DNA of 64,000 nt from Emticicia fluvialis (GTDB taxonomy: Bacteria > Bacteroidota > Bacteroidia > Cytophagales > Spirosomataceae): assembly GCF_024793945.1 (NCBI RefSeq), contig NZ_JANUSD010000007.1, forward strand, positions 186,001-250,000, written 5' to 3'. Below, piece by piece: positions 16,690 to 25,355 of the stretch (position 1 is the first letter of the stretch; every line of letters begins with the position of its first letter). The notes under the pieces are model-generated. The model was not told where the DNA came from. It did not search any database and saw nothing but the letters and a program-made list of their open reading frames with translations. The position numbers were made by a program, and so were the translations under genes.

Positions 16690-19200
16690 TTACGCTGCAC
16701 GATTCTTGCTCATTCTTTTGAACCACTTAACGATTTCAAACCAGATAACAGAAATAAAGCCCGTTAGCATGGCGAGCATCAGCTGATAAGCGTTAAGACT
16801 CTGAAACCCGAAAAACACTGTAACTGGTTTTAAATATAGCATAAGCATTACCAGAAAAGTTGTAATTGAGACTATAAATAAAACCAGATTATTTTTGTAC
16901 CTCAGCGTTGTAAGTATAGAGTAATAAAACGAACGGTTGATTAACGTCAGAAAAATATTTGCGGTTATTAAAACCGTAAAAACCATGGTTCGGGTCAGGG
17001 CTTCGCTGTATCCGTTCTGCACGGCATATACATAGGCACAAAGCGTACCCAGAGTGATAACTAATCCCTGCCCAATACTGGTAGATAACTCTTTCCAGTT
17101 AAAAAACGTAACAGACATTGGTTTTGGCCTTTGCGTCATTGTGTTTTTTTCCATTGGCTCGTTCTCATATATAATTGAGCAGGTGGGCCCCATGATGATT
17201 TCAAGGAAAATAATATGAACCGGCGAAAAAATATTAGGATATACCCACCCCAACGCCAGTGGTATAAACACGGTAAGAATTATTGGAATATGGATGGATA
17301 TAATATACTGGATAGCCTTTTTAAGATTGGCGTAAATCTTTCTGCCCATGGCCACGGCATCTACCATTTTTGATAAATCATCTTCCAGCAAAATCAAAGA
17401 CGCCGCCTGTTTAGCTATTTCGGTTCCTTTTTTCCCCATTGATATACCAATATGTGCCGCTTTCAGAGCCGGGCCGTCATTTACGCCGTCGCCTGTCATG
17501 GCCACTATCTGGTTATTGGCTTTCAAGGCATTGATAATTTTAAGTTTAGCCTCCGGGAACATACGCGTAAAAACCGTGTTTTTCATTACACTGTTGTTCA
17601 GTTCATTAGCCGGCAGGGCCATCAGTTCGTCGCCGGTAATACTGGTTTCATATCCTTTCAAGCCAATTTGCCTGGCAATTGATGTCGTGGTTGCCGAGTT
17701 GTCTCCGGTAATTACTTTTACATCAATGCCGGCCTTATAAAAACCTTCCAAAACCTCTTTTATGTTAGGTTTTGGTGGGTCATAAAACGCCACAATGCCC
17801 TTGAAACTGAATTTAAAGTCTTGCTGCGCAGCCGGGAAAACATCACCGGCGTGTTCGGTTACGGCTACCCCCAGCAAACGGTAACCATCGGCTGCCAAAA
17901 GATTTATGGCTTCATTAATCTGTTTCGTTTCAACGTCAGTTAAGCCTGAAATGCTCATCAGGGCTTCGGGGGCGCCTTTGGCCGCTATCTTTCTTTTACC
18001 GGCCTTGTTTTCAAAAACGTGTGTCATCATGGGTGGTTTACCACTCAGAGGGTACTCATGTACCAGCCGATAATCCGGGCGTTCATCAATGGCCGACACC
18101 TCACCATAGGCATTATGCAGGGCTATTTCCATAGGGTCGAAAGGAACAGGCTCACTTGCCCACATGGCCGCAGCCATGAGTTCTTTTTCCTGTTCGTTCA
18201 AAACATCGCCCGCTTCAAATATTCTGTTTGCCGACAAAAGGTATAATTTTGCCAGGCTCATTCTGTTTTCGGTAAGCGTACCCGTCTTGTCGGTACATAT
18301 AACCGTGGCACTGCCCAGGGTTTCAACGGTTTTCATTTGTTTTACCACAATGCCCTCTTTCATTAAGCGCCAGGCGCCCAAAGCCATAAAAGTGGTAAAT
18401 GCAACGGGTATTTCTTCAGGCAGAATGCTCATAGCCAGCGTGAGCGACTGCAACAGGCTATGAAGCACCTGTTGCGTATTTATAAAATTAATGGCCCACA
18501 CAATTACAAAAACTACTGCCCCAAGCATTGCCATTTTTTTTACAAAATTGGCAATCTGGTTTTCTAATGGTGTTTTTTCTTCTTTTATGCCCTCCAGGCT
18601 ACTGCCAATTTTACCCAGCCTGGTTTCATTACCAATAGCGGTAACAGTTGCTACAGCCAGGCCCCCTGCTACCGTTGTGCCACTGTAAACAAAGTGATCT
18701 TCTGAGGTTTTATCTTTAAGCACTGCCATCGACTCACCTGTCAGTATAGATTCATTGACTGAAAAATCATTTGAATGAACAATAACTCCATCAGCGGTAA
18801 TCAGCGTGCCTTCTTCTACCACCAGACTATCACCAACTACCAGAGCTTCGCTTTTTATCTCAACCATTTGGCCGTTTCTAATAACCTTGCAGTTGGGTTG
18901 CGACAACGCCTTCAGTTTCTCAAGTGCATTTTTACTTCTTGAATCCTGATATAAAGAAATGGAAATCTGAAATATAATAGCGCAGGTCATAAAGATCGCA
19001 TCACCCACGTTACCGCTTATGAGATAAATAGAGGCTGCTACCAGTAAAAGAATGAGCATAGGCTCTTTAAAAATGCCCAACAGATTTTCTAAGAATGTGT
19101 TTTCTTTCTTATAGCTTAACTGGTTAATGCCATAGGCCTCTCTGGCTTTTAGTACTTGCTCATCAGTTAACCCTTGTATATTAAAATTATTTGCAGGCAT
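16690..19200 (-). CDS. Cation-translocating P-type ATPase
   Basis: An 836-aa P2-type ATPase. It has an N-terminal cation-ATPase domain (QGLTDEQVLKAREAYG), the actuator TGES (154-157), helix M4 with PEEIP (261-265), the phosphorylation site DKTGT with Asp304, and the hinge MTGDGVNDGPAL. The M4 motif is PEEIP rather than the PEGLP of classic calcium pumps; calcium is plausible but not proven. It lacks N-terminal heavy-metal domains. The ATG at 19200 is preferred over a TTG six codons upstream. It stands alone, about 300 bp behind gldG. Confidence 0.92.
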   Translation of the reverse strand: MPANNFNIQGLTDEQVLKAREAYGINQLSYKKENTFLENLLGIFKEPMLILLLVAASIYLISGNVGDAIFMTCAIIFQISISLYQDSRSKNALEKLKALSQPNCKVIRNGQMVEIKSEALVVGDSLVVEEGTLITADGVIVHSNDFSVNESILTGESMAVLKDKTSEDHFVYSGTTVAGGLAVATVTAIGNETRLGKIGSSLEGIKEEKTPLENQIANFVKKMAMLGAVVFVIVWAINFINTQQVLHSLLQSLTLAMSILPEEIPVAFTTFMALGAWRLMKEGIVVKQMKTVETLGSATVICTDKTGTLTENRMSLAKLYLLSANRIFEAGDVLNEQEKELMAAAMWASEPVPFDPMEIALHNAYGEVSAIDERPDYRLVHEYPLSGKPPMMTHVFENKAGKRKIAAKGAPEALMSISGLTDVETKQINEAINLLAADGYRLLGVAVTEHAGDVFPAAQQDFKFSFKGIVAFYDPPKPNIKEVLEGFYKAGIDVKVITGDNSATTTSIARQIGLKGYETSITGDELMALPANELNNSVMKNTVFTRMFPEAKLKIINALKANNQIVAMTGDGVNDGPALKAAHIGISMGKKGTEIAKQAASLILLEDDLSKMVDAVAMGRKIYANLKKAIQYIISIHIPIILTVFIPLALGWVYPNIFSPVHIIFLEIIMGPTCSIIYENEPMEKNTMTQRPKPMSVTFFNWKELSTSIGQGLVITLGTLCAYVYAVQNGYSEALTRTMVFTVLITANIFLTLINRSFYYSILTTLRYKNNLVLFIVSITTFLVMLMLYLKPVTVFFGFQSLNAYQLMLAMLTGFISVIWFEIVKWFKRMSKNRAA

Positions 19201-19504
19201 AATCAGGTTAGTTTTCAATAGTTGGCAGGGGCAAAGGCTAAAGTTACAGCTAGATTAATCGGATACCAAAATGAGGCTTTCTGAATCTGCTAAATGAGCT
19301 TTGCCAAAAAAATAACGCAAACCGTAAATAGACAAGACCGGCCAATTGCATCTGACACCAAATAAAAGCCTAATGTAACTAAAGTTGCTGAAAAATACTT
19401 GAAAAGTATCAATTGTTGCAGTAACAGGGCGCGCTAAATAAGCCCAAACATTTTTGAAGAGGCACAACTTTTATAAATACTTGATTATAAGATTTAATTA
19501 CCCT
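19201..19504. other. 304-bp gap between gldG and the P-type ATPase gene
   Basis: No convincing gene. A 70-codon open frame on the minus strand is Cys/Phe-rich, lacks a plausible start context and resembles no protein. No clear terminator hairpin was found for gldG. Confidence 0.5.
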
Positions 19505-21166
19505 TTAAGAAGCAAATTTTCTTTTGCGAAGCACAAATAAAAGAACACCAAACAAGGCTAATACGCCCAAAGGCAAACCAATATTTATAACCTGCCATTG
19601 GGTGCGTTCGTTGCGGGTGCGTAGTTTGTCAAGGGGGCGCAGTTTTACTTCTTTGCCACGTGCCTGAATCACCCCGTTTTCGTCAATCAGGTAGTCAATG
19701 GCGTTCATTACAAAATCTTTGTTACCAAAAATATGCCGGGTGGTTTTATCAAACCCTAAGGGCAAAGGATTACCGGTTTTAGGATTAATGTCGTTCACAA
19801 TTAAATCGCCATCAGAGCAAACCAGCACTTTAGTAGGTGTGCTTTCGGCCTTAAATGTTTTATAGTTGGGGTCTGACGGCAGCAGTCTGTTCTTGTAGAG
19901 CGACTCAAACCTGCCTTCCAGCAAATAGGCTATAACATTTATGCCGGCGTTATAATCTTCCTGTTGGGTTTCGGTATGCGCTTCGTTGTAGGTAACCAAT
20001 GCAGGGGCATTGAGTACTTTTGTGTAGGGGGTTGTCATCAACAAGGGGGTTTTGTGAATACCCGGCGAACTAACTGTATCAATAGAGGCTACATAGCGAC
20101 AGAAAATCAAATCAAGATTATTAGTTATGAGGCTTTTGCCAAAATTGTTAATAACCGGAAAATAACGGTATGGTATGGGCTGAATATTAGGCTTGTCGCC
20201 TATGTTACCTACCACCATCGGAATAGCCGCCGAACTGGCGCCGTCTTTCACAATATTGCTGTTGATACGCACACCATATTTAAAAAACAGGTCGGTCAGG
20301 TTCAATTCCAGTGGCTGGGCGTATGTACTTTCCAGACTTACCGAATCTACTTTAAGGCCATCAACAAAAAACAAGGCGCGCCCGCCGCTCATTACAAACT
20401 GGTCTATTTTATACTTGGTGCTGTCGTCAATCGGAGAGTCAGGTTTGGGCAAAATCAGCGCATCAAGGCCATCAAAAGTTGGAGATAGCCTGGCATCAAC
20501 AATGTAAATTTCGTAACGCTCCTGAAGCGAGGTAATCAAATCAGCAAAATTAACGGGCTGTAGTTTGGTAAATTCGGTCAGCAAACCTATTTTCTTCTTC
20601 TCTTTAAGTGTCAGTTTTCTGATAGCCGTTGCCAGTTCATATTCGACATTTTCGTACGACTGATTCAGTTTCTCTTGTGCGGTTCTGCCTTCGGTACCTT
20701 TTAACAACAAAACCGGCACCTCTTTACCCTCAAAAGTAACTACTGCATAAGGAAATATGATGTTTTCGACCTGACGCCCACCTTTGGTATCAACCACGCG
20801 TGTGGGCTGCATGCCCCGCTTCATCAGTTCGGCGTAAAACTCTTCACGTTTTTTGGTGTCATTTTCTGCGTTGGGGTCTATGGCCCTGAACTCAATGTTT
20901 TTACCGCCATACACCTTGAATTCATCCAGCGTAGTATTTACAGCTCGCTTCAATCTTTCAAATCCTCCGGGCAACTCGGTTCCTTCCAGATAAACTTTTA
21001 TCAGTACTTCCTTATCCAGGTTTTCAAGCAGGCTTTTAGTGGCGTCAGAAATAGAATATCGTTTTTCTTCGGTGAGGTCTAGACGAAAAAAAACGAACGA
21101 CGCCAGCACATTTAGTACGATGATTCCGCCGACAATAGAAAGGATTTTTATAAATTTACTTTTCAT
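19505..21166 (-). CDS. gldG: Gliding-motility ABC transporter component GldG
   Basis: A 553-aa membrane protein with one N-terminal helix (8-30) and one C-terminal helix (about 528-548) bracketing a large periplasmic domain. The start region LDLTEEKRYSISDATKSLLENL and the segment KVYLEGTELPGGFERLK match GldG, the substrate-binding-like part of the GldA-GldF-GldG ABC transporter needed for gliding in Bacteroidota. Length is normal. gldF, which normally lies next to it, is absent on both sides: the upstream neighbour is divergent and the downstream one is an ATPase. The C-terminus ends in basic residues, as expected for the cytoplasmic tail. Confidence 0.9.
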   Translation of the reverse strand: MKSKFIKILSIVGGIIVLNVLASFVFFRLDLTEEKRYSISDATKSLLENLDKEVLIKVYLEGTELPGGFERLKRAVNTTLDEFKVYGGKNIEFRAIDPNAENDTKKREEFYAELMKRGMQPTRVVDTKGGRQVENIIFPYAVVTFEGKEVPVLLLKGTEGRTAQEKLNQSYENVEYELATAIRKLTLKEKKKIGLLTEFTKLQPVNFADLITSLQERYEIYIVDARLSPTFDGLDALILPKPDSPIDDSTKYKIDQFVMSGGRALFFVDGLKVDSVSLESTYAQPLELNLTDLFFKYGVRINSNIVKDGASSAAIPMVVGNIGDKPNIQPIPYRYFPVINNFGKSLITNNLDLIFCRYVASIDTVSSPGIHKTPLLMTTPYTKVLNAPALVTYNEAHTETQQEDYNAGINVIAYLLEGRFESLYKNRLLPSDPNYKTFKAESTPTKVLVCSDGDLIVNDINPKTGNPLPLGFDKTTRHIFGNKDFVMNAIDYLIDENGVIQARGKEVKLRPLDKLRTRNERTQWQVINIGLPLGVLALFGVLLFVLRKRKFAS

Positions 21167-21206
21167 TAAGATTTTCTGACGACTCCGGTTCTTTTTAATA
21201 TTTGCC

Positions 21207-21214
21207 CAAAATTA
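21207..21214 (-). promoter_or_regulatory. gldG promoter -7 box
   Basis: Exact TAATTTTG on the minus strand, 40 bases before the gldG ATG. It overlaps AATATTTG on the other strand, a near match that could serve the divergent DUF985 gene. Confidence 0.45.
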
Positions 21215-21245
21215 AGATATTCGTTCATCTAATTCCACATTAATA

Positions 21246-21749
21246 ATGAAAACCGCTCAATATTGGATTGAAAAATATCAGATGCAGGCACACCCTGAAG
21301 GCGGTTACTTTGCCGAGAATTACCGTGCAGCCGAAACCATTCGACAAGATGCTCTTCCAAAACGTTTTGAAGGCGACAGAAATTTCAGCACCGGAATTTA
21401 TTTTTTGCTTGAAGGCCACCAGTTCTCGGCTCTCCATCGCATAAAGTCAGACGAAATCTGGCATTTTTATTACGGCTCACCTCTTTATGTTTTCTATATT
21501 GATAATCAAGGGCTGGTGCAAACCATAAAGCTGGGCAATAACCCTGAAAACGGTGAGGTGTTTCAGGCCGTGGTACCTGCCGGCGTTTGGTTTGGCAGCA
21601 AACCTGCGCAAGCTGATGGTTTTTCGCTGGTTGGCTGTACAGTAGCGCCCGGATTTGATTTTGCTGATTTTGAGCTCGGCGCCAGAGAAAAACTGGTATC
21701 TGAATACCCTGAACACGGTGAAATTATCAAGATGCTGACCCATCAATAA
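21246..21749 (+). CDS. DUF985-family cupin protein
   Basis: A 167-aa single-domain cupin. The family features are clear: an opening HPEGGYFAE motif, STGIYFLLEGHQFSALHRIKSDEIWHFYYG with histidines arranged as in cupins, and the late PAGVWFGSKP and CTVAPGFDFADFELG tracts. Members bind small sugars or metals in structures, but no general function is established. It is transcribed divergently from gldG and ends 86 bp before the DUF4293 gene, which has its own -7 box. Confidence 0.88.
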   Translation: MKTAQYWIEKYQMQAHPEGGYFAENYRAAETIRQDALPKRFEGDRNFSTGIYFLLEGHQFSALHRIKSDEIWHFYYGSPLYVFYIDNQGLVQTIKLGNNPENGEVFQAVVPAGVWFGSKPAQADGFSLVGCTVAPGFDFADFELGAREKLVSEYPEHGEIIKMLTHQ

Positions 21750-21788
21750 AAAAAGACCGAGGAATCGGAAACGATTTGCCTGATTCTT

Positions 21789-21796
21789 TACCTTTG
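21789..21796 (+). promoter_or_regulatory. DUF4293 gene promoter -7 box
   Basis: Exact TACCTTTG ending 39 bases before the ATG at 21836. The nearest upstream TTTG (21775-21778) is too close to be a -33 box. Confidence 0.45.
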
Positions 21797-21835
21797 CAGA
21801 AGTTTTAAATTTTGAATTATTAACGTATTGTTGAA

Positions 21836-22306
21836 ATGTTACAACGCCCCCAATCTTTGTTATTGCTTCTTACAGCTATTTGTATGATTTTGTTTATGGC
21901 TACCCCGATATGGCATAAGGCAGGTACAGGAGAAGAAGCCATACTAAGCCCTTATTATCTGGCACACATGAAAGGCACCCTGGCAGCCGTTGCCAAACCG
22001 GTATATTATCTGGCCATATTGGCTGTTGTTTCGGCCGGGGTATCTATATTTACCATTTTTCAGTATAAGAACCGTGTACGGCAGATGCTTTTTGTGGCAC
22101 TAAATTCGCTGATTGGTGCCGCTTTGCTGGGAGCAACGGTGTATCTTATACAATTTGAAGGCACCAAGTTTTTTGCCCCTGAGCAACAGGGTGAGTTTGG
22201 AATAGGCTTCTGGGCTGCGTTTGCGGCGCTGGTATTCAACTGGATAGCTAACCGGCTGATTCGCCGCGATGAAAAAATAGTAAGAGATGCCGATAGAATG
22301 AGGTAA
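21836..22306 (+). CDS. DUF4293 family membrane protein
   Basis: A 156-aa protein with four membrane helices. The start MLQRPQSLLLLL and the C-terminal ANRLIRRDEKIVRDADRMR match DUF4293, a family limited to Bacteroidota as far as I recall. The first helix is followed by a short periplasmic loop and the last by a highly charged cytoplasmic tail. No function is known. It is monocistronic, with its own -7 box and a strong bidirectional terminator downstream. Confidence 0.85.
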   Translation: MLQRPQSLLLLLTAICMILFMATPIWHKAGTGEEAILSPYYLAHMKGTLAAVAKPVYYLAILAVVSAGVSIFTIFQYKNRVRQMLFVALNSLIGAALLGATVYLIQFEGTKFFAPEQQGEFGIGFWAAFAALVFNWIANRLIRRDEKIVRDADRMR

Positions 22307-22326
22307 TCATCATCTTAGTCTTTATC

Positions 22327-22368
22327 AACGAAAAAATCCTGGCCTTCACAGATCAGGATTTTTTCGTT
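22327..22368. terminator. Bidirectional terminator between DUF4293 and epimerase genes
   Basis: A perfect 15-bp stem (22327-22341 with 22354-22368) containing AAAAAATCCTG/CAGGATTTTTT around a 12-base loop; it provides T-runs for both convergent genes. Confidence 0.9.
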
Positions 22369-22378
22369 TGATATCGTC

Positions 22379-23440
22379 TTAAACACGCTTGCTGATGTTG
22401 CCGAACATCTGGGTGAGTGTTTCTTTCAGATCATACTTCCAGGTCCATTCTGGATAATGCGTCTTGAATTTGGTAAGGTCAGAAATATACCAGATATGGT
22501 CGCCGCTGCGGTTATCTTCTGCGTAGCTGTAATTCATTTTATTACCTGTTATTTCTTCACATAAGGCTATTCCCTCTGTCATTGAACAGTTAGCAAAACG
22601 GCCACCACCGGCATTATAAACCTCACCCGGGCGAGGCGCATTATAAAAATGCCAGAACATATTCACGAGGTCCCAGCTATGAATGTTATCTCTTACCTGC
22701 TTGCCTTTGTAACCAAAAATGGTGTAGTGGTTTCCGGTAATGGCACACTTCATAAGATAAGCAAGAAAACCATGCAACTGTGCCCCTGAGTGATTAGGCC
22801 CCGTTAGACAGCCACCACGAAAAACGGCGGTTTTCATACCGAAATAACGGCCGTATTCCTGCACCATTACATCTGCCGCCACTTTTGACGCCCCAAAAAC
22901 AGAGTGCTTTGAGTGGTCAATTGACATCAGCTCATCTATACCATTTTTATAATAAGGGTGTGCCTGGTCTATTTCCCAACGGGTTTCAAGCTCTACCAAT
23001 GGCAGGTAGTTTGGCGTATCGCCATATACTTTATTGGTAGATGTAAAAATAAACACAGCATCCGGACAGTGCCTGCGGGTCATTTCCAACATTACAAGCG
23101 TTCCATTGGCATTTACTGTAAAGTCAGTAAATGGTTCACGGGCTGCCCAGTCGTGGCTGGGTTGGGCGGCTGTATGCACAACCAGCTTGATATCATGACC
23201 GTATTCGTTGAAAATCTTGCCGATTTGTTCTTCCGAGCGGATATCGGCATTATAATGTTTGTAGTTACTGAACTGCTCTTCCAGCCGGTTACGGTTCCAG
23301 TCTGTTGAGGCCTCCGAACCAAAAAAATAAGAACGAAGATTATTATCTATCCCAATTACCAAGTCAAATTTTTCAGCAAAAAAAGCTACAGATTCGCTTC
23401 CTATTAAACCCGCCGAGCCGGTTACTAGCGCTATATTCAT
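22379..23440 (-). CDS. NAD-dependent epimerase/dehydratase, CDP-paratose 2-epimerase-like
   Basis: A 353-aa extended short-chain dehydrogenase with the NAD motif TGSAGLIG (7-14). STNKVYGD (134-141) and GKQVRDNIH resemble RfbE, the CDP-paratose 2-epimerase of lipopolysaccharide synthesis. The position of the usual catalytic Tyr (YxxxK) is Phe182 in FGASK, with Lys186 kept; I recall the same FGASK in close relatives, so it is probably a subfamily trait. The true start is the ATG at 23440, since upstream codons would lie in the promoter region. No other sugar-nucleotide gene is nearby. The substrate is unknown. Confidence 0.85.
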   Translation of the reverse strand: MNIALVTGSAGLIGSESVAFFAEKFDLVIGIDNNLRSYFFGSEASTDWNRNRLEEQFSNYKHYNADIRSEEQIGKIFNEYGHDIKLVVHTAAQPSHDWAAREPFTDFTVNANGTLVMLEMTRRHCPDAVFIFTSTNKVYGDTPNYLPLVELETRWEIDQAHPYYKNGIDELMSIDHSKHSVFGASKVAADVMVQEYGRYFGMKTAVFRGGCLTGPNHSGAQLHGFLAYLMKCAITGNHYTIFGYKGKQVRDNIHSWDLVNMFWHFYNAPRPGEVYNAGGGRFANCSMTEGIALCEEITGNKMNYSYAEDNRSGDHIWYISDLTKFKTHYPEWTWKYDLKETLTQMFGNISKRV

Positions 23441-23470
23441 TTCAGAATTTTTAGTGTGAAGTTCAAAAAA

Positions 23471-23495
23471 CAAAAATAGGCATTTTACAAAAGTA
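23471..23495 (-). promoter_or_regulatory. Two candidate -7 boxes for the epimerase gene
   Basis: On the minus strand TATTTTTG (23478-23471) and TACTTTTG (23495-23488) both fit TAnnTTTG, 30 and 47 bases before the ATG at 23440. Confidence 0.4.
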
Positions 23496-23549
23496 CGAAT
23501 TGCCAGAAGCCCCATACCAATTGTAAATGCCTATACTGTGAGCTAATAA

Positions 23550-23786
23550 TTAAGCTCCGGTTTTCCCGTACAACTTCTCGCGAATCTCGTTGGCACGTTT
23601 CTCGAGGTCAGGGTTAGCCGTATATTTATTCTTTAACTGTCTTGCGGCCGAATCGGGGCTTACACCATAAACCCACTCATCACCCTTGCGGACATCCTTT
23701 TGCTCAATTCTGTTAGTCTTTTGATAATTGCATGAAGCCAACGAAACAGCAACAATTGCAAATGATAACACGCTCAACTTTCTCAT
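23550..23786 (-). CDS. Small lipoprotein
   Basis: A 78-aa protein with a lipoprotein signal peptide (lipobox SLASC, Cys19). The short mature part has YQKTNRIEQKDVRKGDEWVYGVSPDSAARQLKNKY, with a charged helical C-terminus. Similar very short lipoproteins occur in relatives, but I know of no function. It has a full promoter with both -33 and -7 boxes and stands 109 bp upstream of the epimerase gene on the same strand. Confidence 0.75.
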   Translation of the reverse strand: MRKLSVLSFAIVAVSLASCNYQKTNRIEQKDVRKGDEWVYGVSPDSAARQLKNKYTANPDLEKRANEIREKLYGKTGA

Positions 23787-23814
23787 GTTAATAATGATGG
23801 TATTTAAATTTGCA

Positions 23815-23846
23815 CAAATTTAAGTTCATCCGGCCAAACTGCCAAA
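23815..23846 (-). promoter_or_regulatory. Promoter of the small lipoprotein gene
   Basis: Minus strand: TTTG (23846-23843), 20 bases, TAAATTTG (23822-23815). Both boxes are exact and the leader is about 24 nt. Confidence 0.7.
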
Positions 23847-23907
23847 ATAAATTGTCTTTTTTAAATGCCTTCGTTTCTTTTATTAGAAGTAATTGATAAA
23901 TTTACAC

Positions 23908-25218
23908 ATGGCACCATCACAAGAAGAAAAACTGCAAAAAAGCCTTACACCTACGCTATTGTGGGGCTTAGGCGTTGGATACGTAATCTCTGGCATGTAC
24001 TTTGGCTGGAATCTAGGCCTTGAAAAAGGCGGAACATTAGGCATGGCAGTTGCCACCTTCATAGTAATTATACTATATATTACTTTTTCTTTGAGCTATG
24101 CCGAACTGGCTTGTGCCATTCCGAAGGCTGGTGGGGCCTTCGACTACGCCAACAGGGCCCTGGGCAAAAAATGGGGATTCCTGGCCGGGATGTCTCAAAA
24201 CATTGAATTTCTTTTTGCACCCCCTGCCATTGCGGTGGGTATAGGTTCTTACTTCCATGTTATATTTCCGCAGTTTTCAGTTACAGGCATTGCCATAACC
24301 GCGTATATTCTATTTACGTTATTGAACATACTCGGCACTAAACTGGCGTCTGCATTTGAGCTGGTTATTACCATACTGGCCGTATTGGGGCTGATAATAT
24401 TCTGGGTTGTGGTTTTTCCGGATTTTGAGTTTAAAAACCTGCAGGTAAATGCTTTACCCAACGGCTGGTCGGGCAGTTTTGCGGCCTTGCCGTTTGCTAT
24501 CTGGTTTTTTCTGGGTATTGAAGGCCTGGCCAATGTAGCAGAAGAATCGGTGAATCCTCAAAAAGACATCACCTGGGGTTTCGGTTCGGCCATGACCACC
24601 CTGGTTGTGCTATGCCTGCTTACTTTTCTGGCTGCTGTGGGCGTAAACGGCTGGGAAACCATCGTTTATAATACTGACGGAAGCGCTTCTGACTCGCCAC
24701 TGCCAATGGCTATGAGCAAAGTAATTGGTAGCAACAGCGGTATTTATCAATTAATTGTAGGTATTGGTACCTGCGGACTGATTGCGTCTTTCCATGGCTT
24801 GGTTTTGGCTGCCGGACGCTCAACTTTTGAGTTTGGCCGGGTCGGGAACGCCCCCGGTTTTCTGGGCAGAGTAAATAACCGGTTCAAAACCCCTGCCAAT
24901 GCATTATTGGTTAATATGGTATTGGGTGTACTGGCACTGCTTACCAACTCTACGGCCGACATCATCATTCTTTCGGCATTTGGGGCTTTAACCATGTATA
25001 TTTTCTCGGTGGTTTCTCTGCTGGTGCTGCGTAAAAAAGAGCCAGAATTAGCCAGACCATTCCGCGTACCATTGTATCCGGTTTCACCTCTCATCGCATT
25101 GGTTATTGCTTCTATTGCCTTAATGGCCATGATTATTTATAACCCGATGCTGGCGCTTGTGTTTTTTGCGATTTTGATTGGGAGTTTTGTTTTGGCAGAG
25201 ATAATTAAGAAGGTATAA
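23908..25218 (+). CDS. APC-family permease, ethanolamine permease type
   Basis: A 436-aa transporter with about twelve membrane helices. The start LTPTLLWGLGVGYVISGMYFGWNLGL and the AIPKAGGAFDYANRALG segment match the ethanolamine permease branch of the amino acid-polyamine-organocation superfamily. No ethanolamine ammonia-lyase or microcompartment gene is nearby, so the substrate could also be another amine or amino acid. The ATG at 23908 is chosen; the codon five positions upstream is TTG. A strong hairpin follows, so the gene is monocistronic. Confidence 0.88.
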   Translation: MAPSQEEKLQKSLTPTLLWGLGVGYVISGMYFGWNLGLEKGGTLGMAVATFIVIILYITFSLSYAELACAIPKAGGAFDYANRALGKKWGFLAGMSQNIEFLFAPPAIAVGIGSYFHVIFPQFSVTGIAITAYILFTLLNILGTKLASAFELVITILAVLGLIIFWVVVFPDFEFKNLQVNALPNGWSGSFAALPFAIWFFLGIEGLANVAEESVNPQKDITWGFGSAMTTLVVLCLLTFLAAVGVNGWETIVYNTDGSASDSPLPMAMSKVIGSNSGIYQLIVGIGTCGLIASFHGLVLAAGRSTFEFGRVGNAPGFLGRVNNRFKTPANALLVNMVLGVLALLTNSTADIIILSAFGALTMYIFSVVSLLVLRKKEPELARPFRVPLYPVSPLIALVIASIALMAMIIYNPMLALVFFAILIGSFVLAEIIKKV

Positions 25219-25293
25219 AACAGAAATTACATCCGGTTTTTTTTAATGGATGCAGACAGCGGATTCAAACAATTTCCGTAGGCAATAAACAAT

Positions 25294-25329
25294 AAAAGCG
25301 ACACAAGTTTAAGGCTTGTAGTCGCTTTT
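25294..25329. terminator. Bidirectional terminator between permease and NagX-like genes
   Basis: AAAAGCGAC (25294-25302) pairs with GTCGCTTTT (25321-25329); the stem continues with ACAAG/CTTGT past one bulged base. T-rich on both strands. Confidence 0.85.
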
Positions 25330-25355
25330 GTTTTAAGGTTCTGCCAGATGCTGAA

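Noticed and set aside
19255..19467. 70-codon minus-strand frame between gldG and the ATPase gene
   Set aside because: No start context, no family resemblance and composition like intergenic DNA.
23896..23907. TAAATTTA just before the permease ATG as a leaderless promoter
   Set aside because: Only a one-mismatch match with no -33 box; too weak to list.
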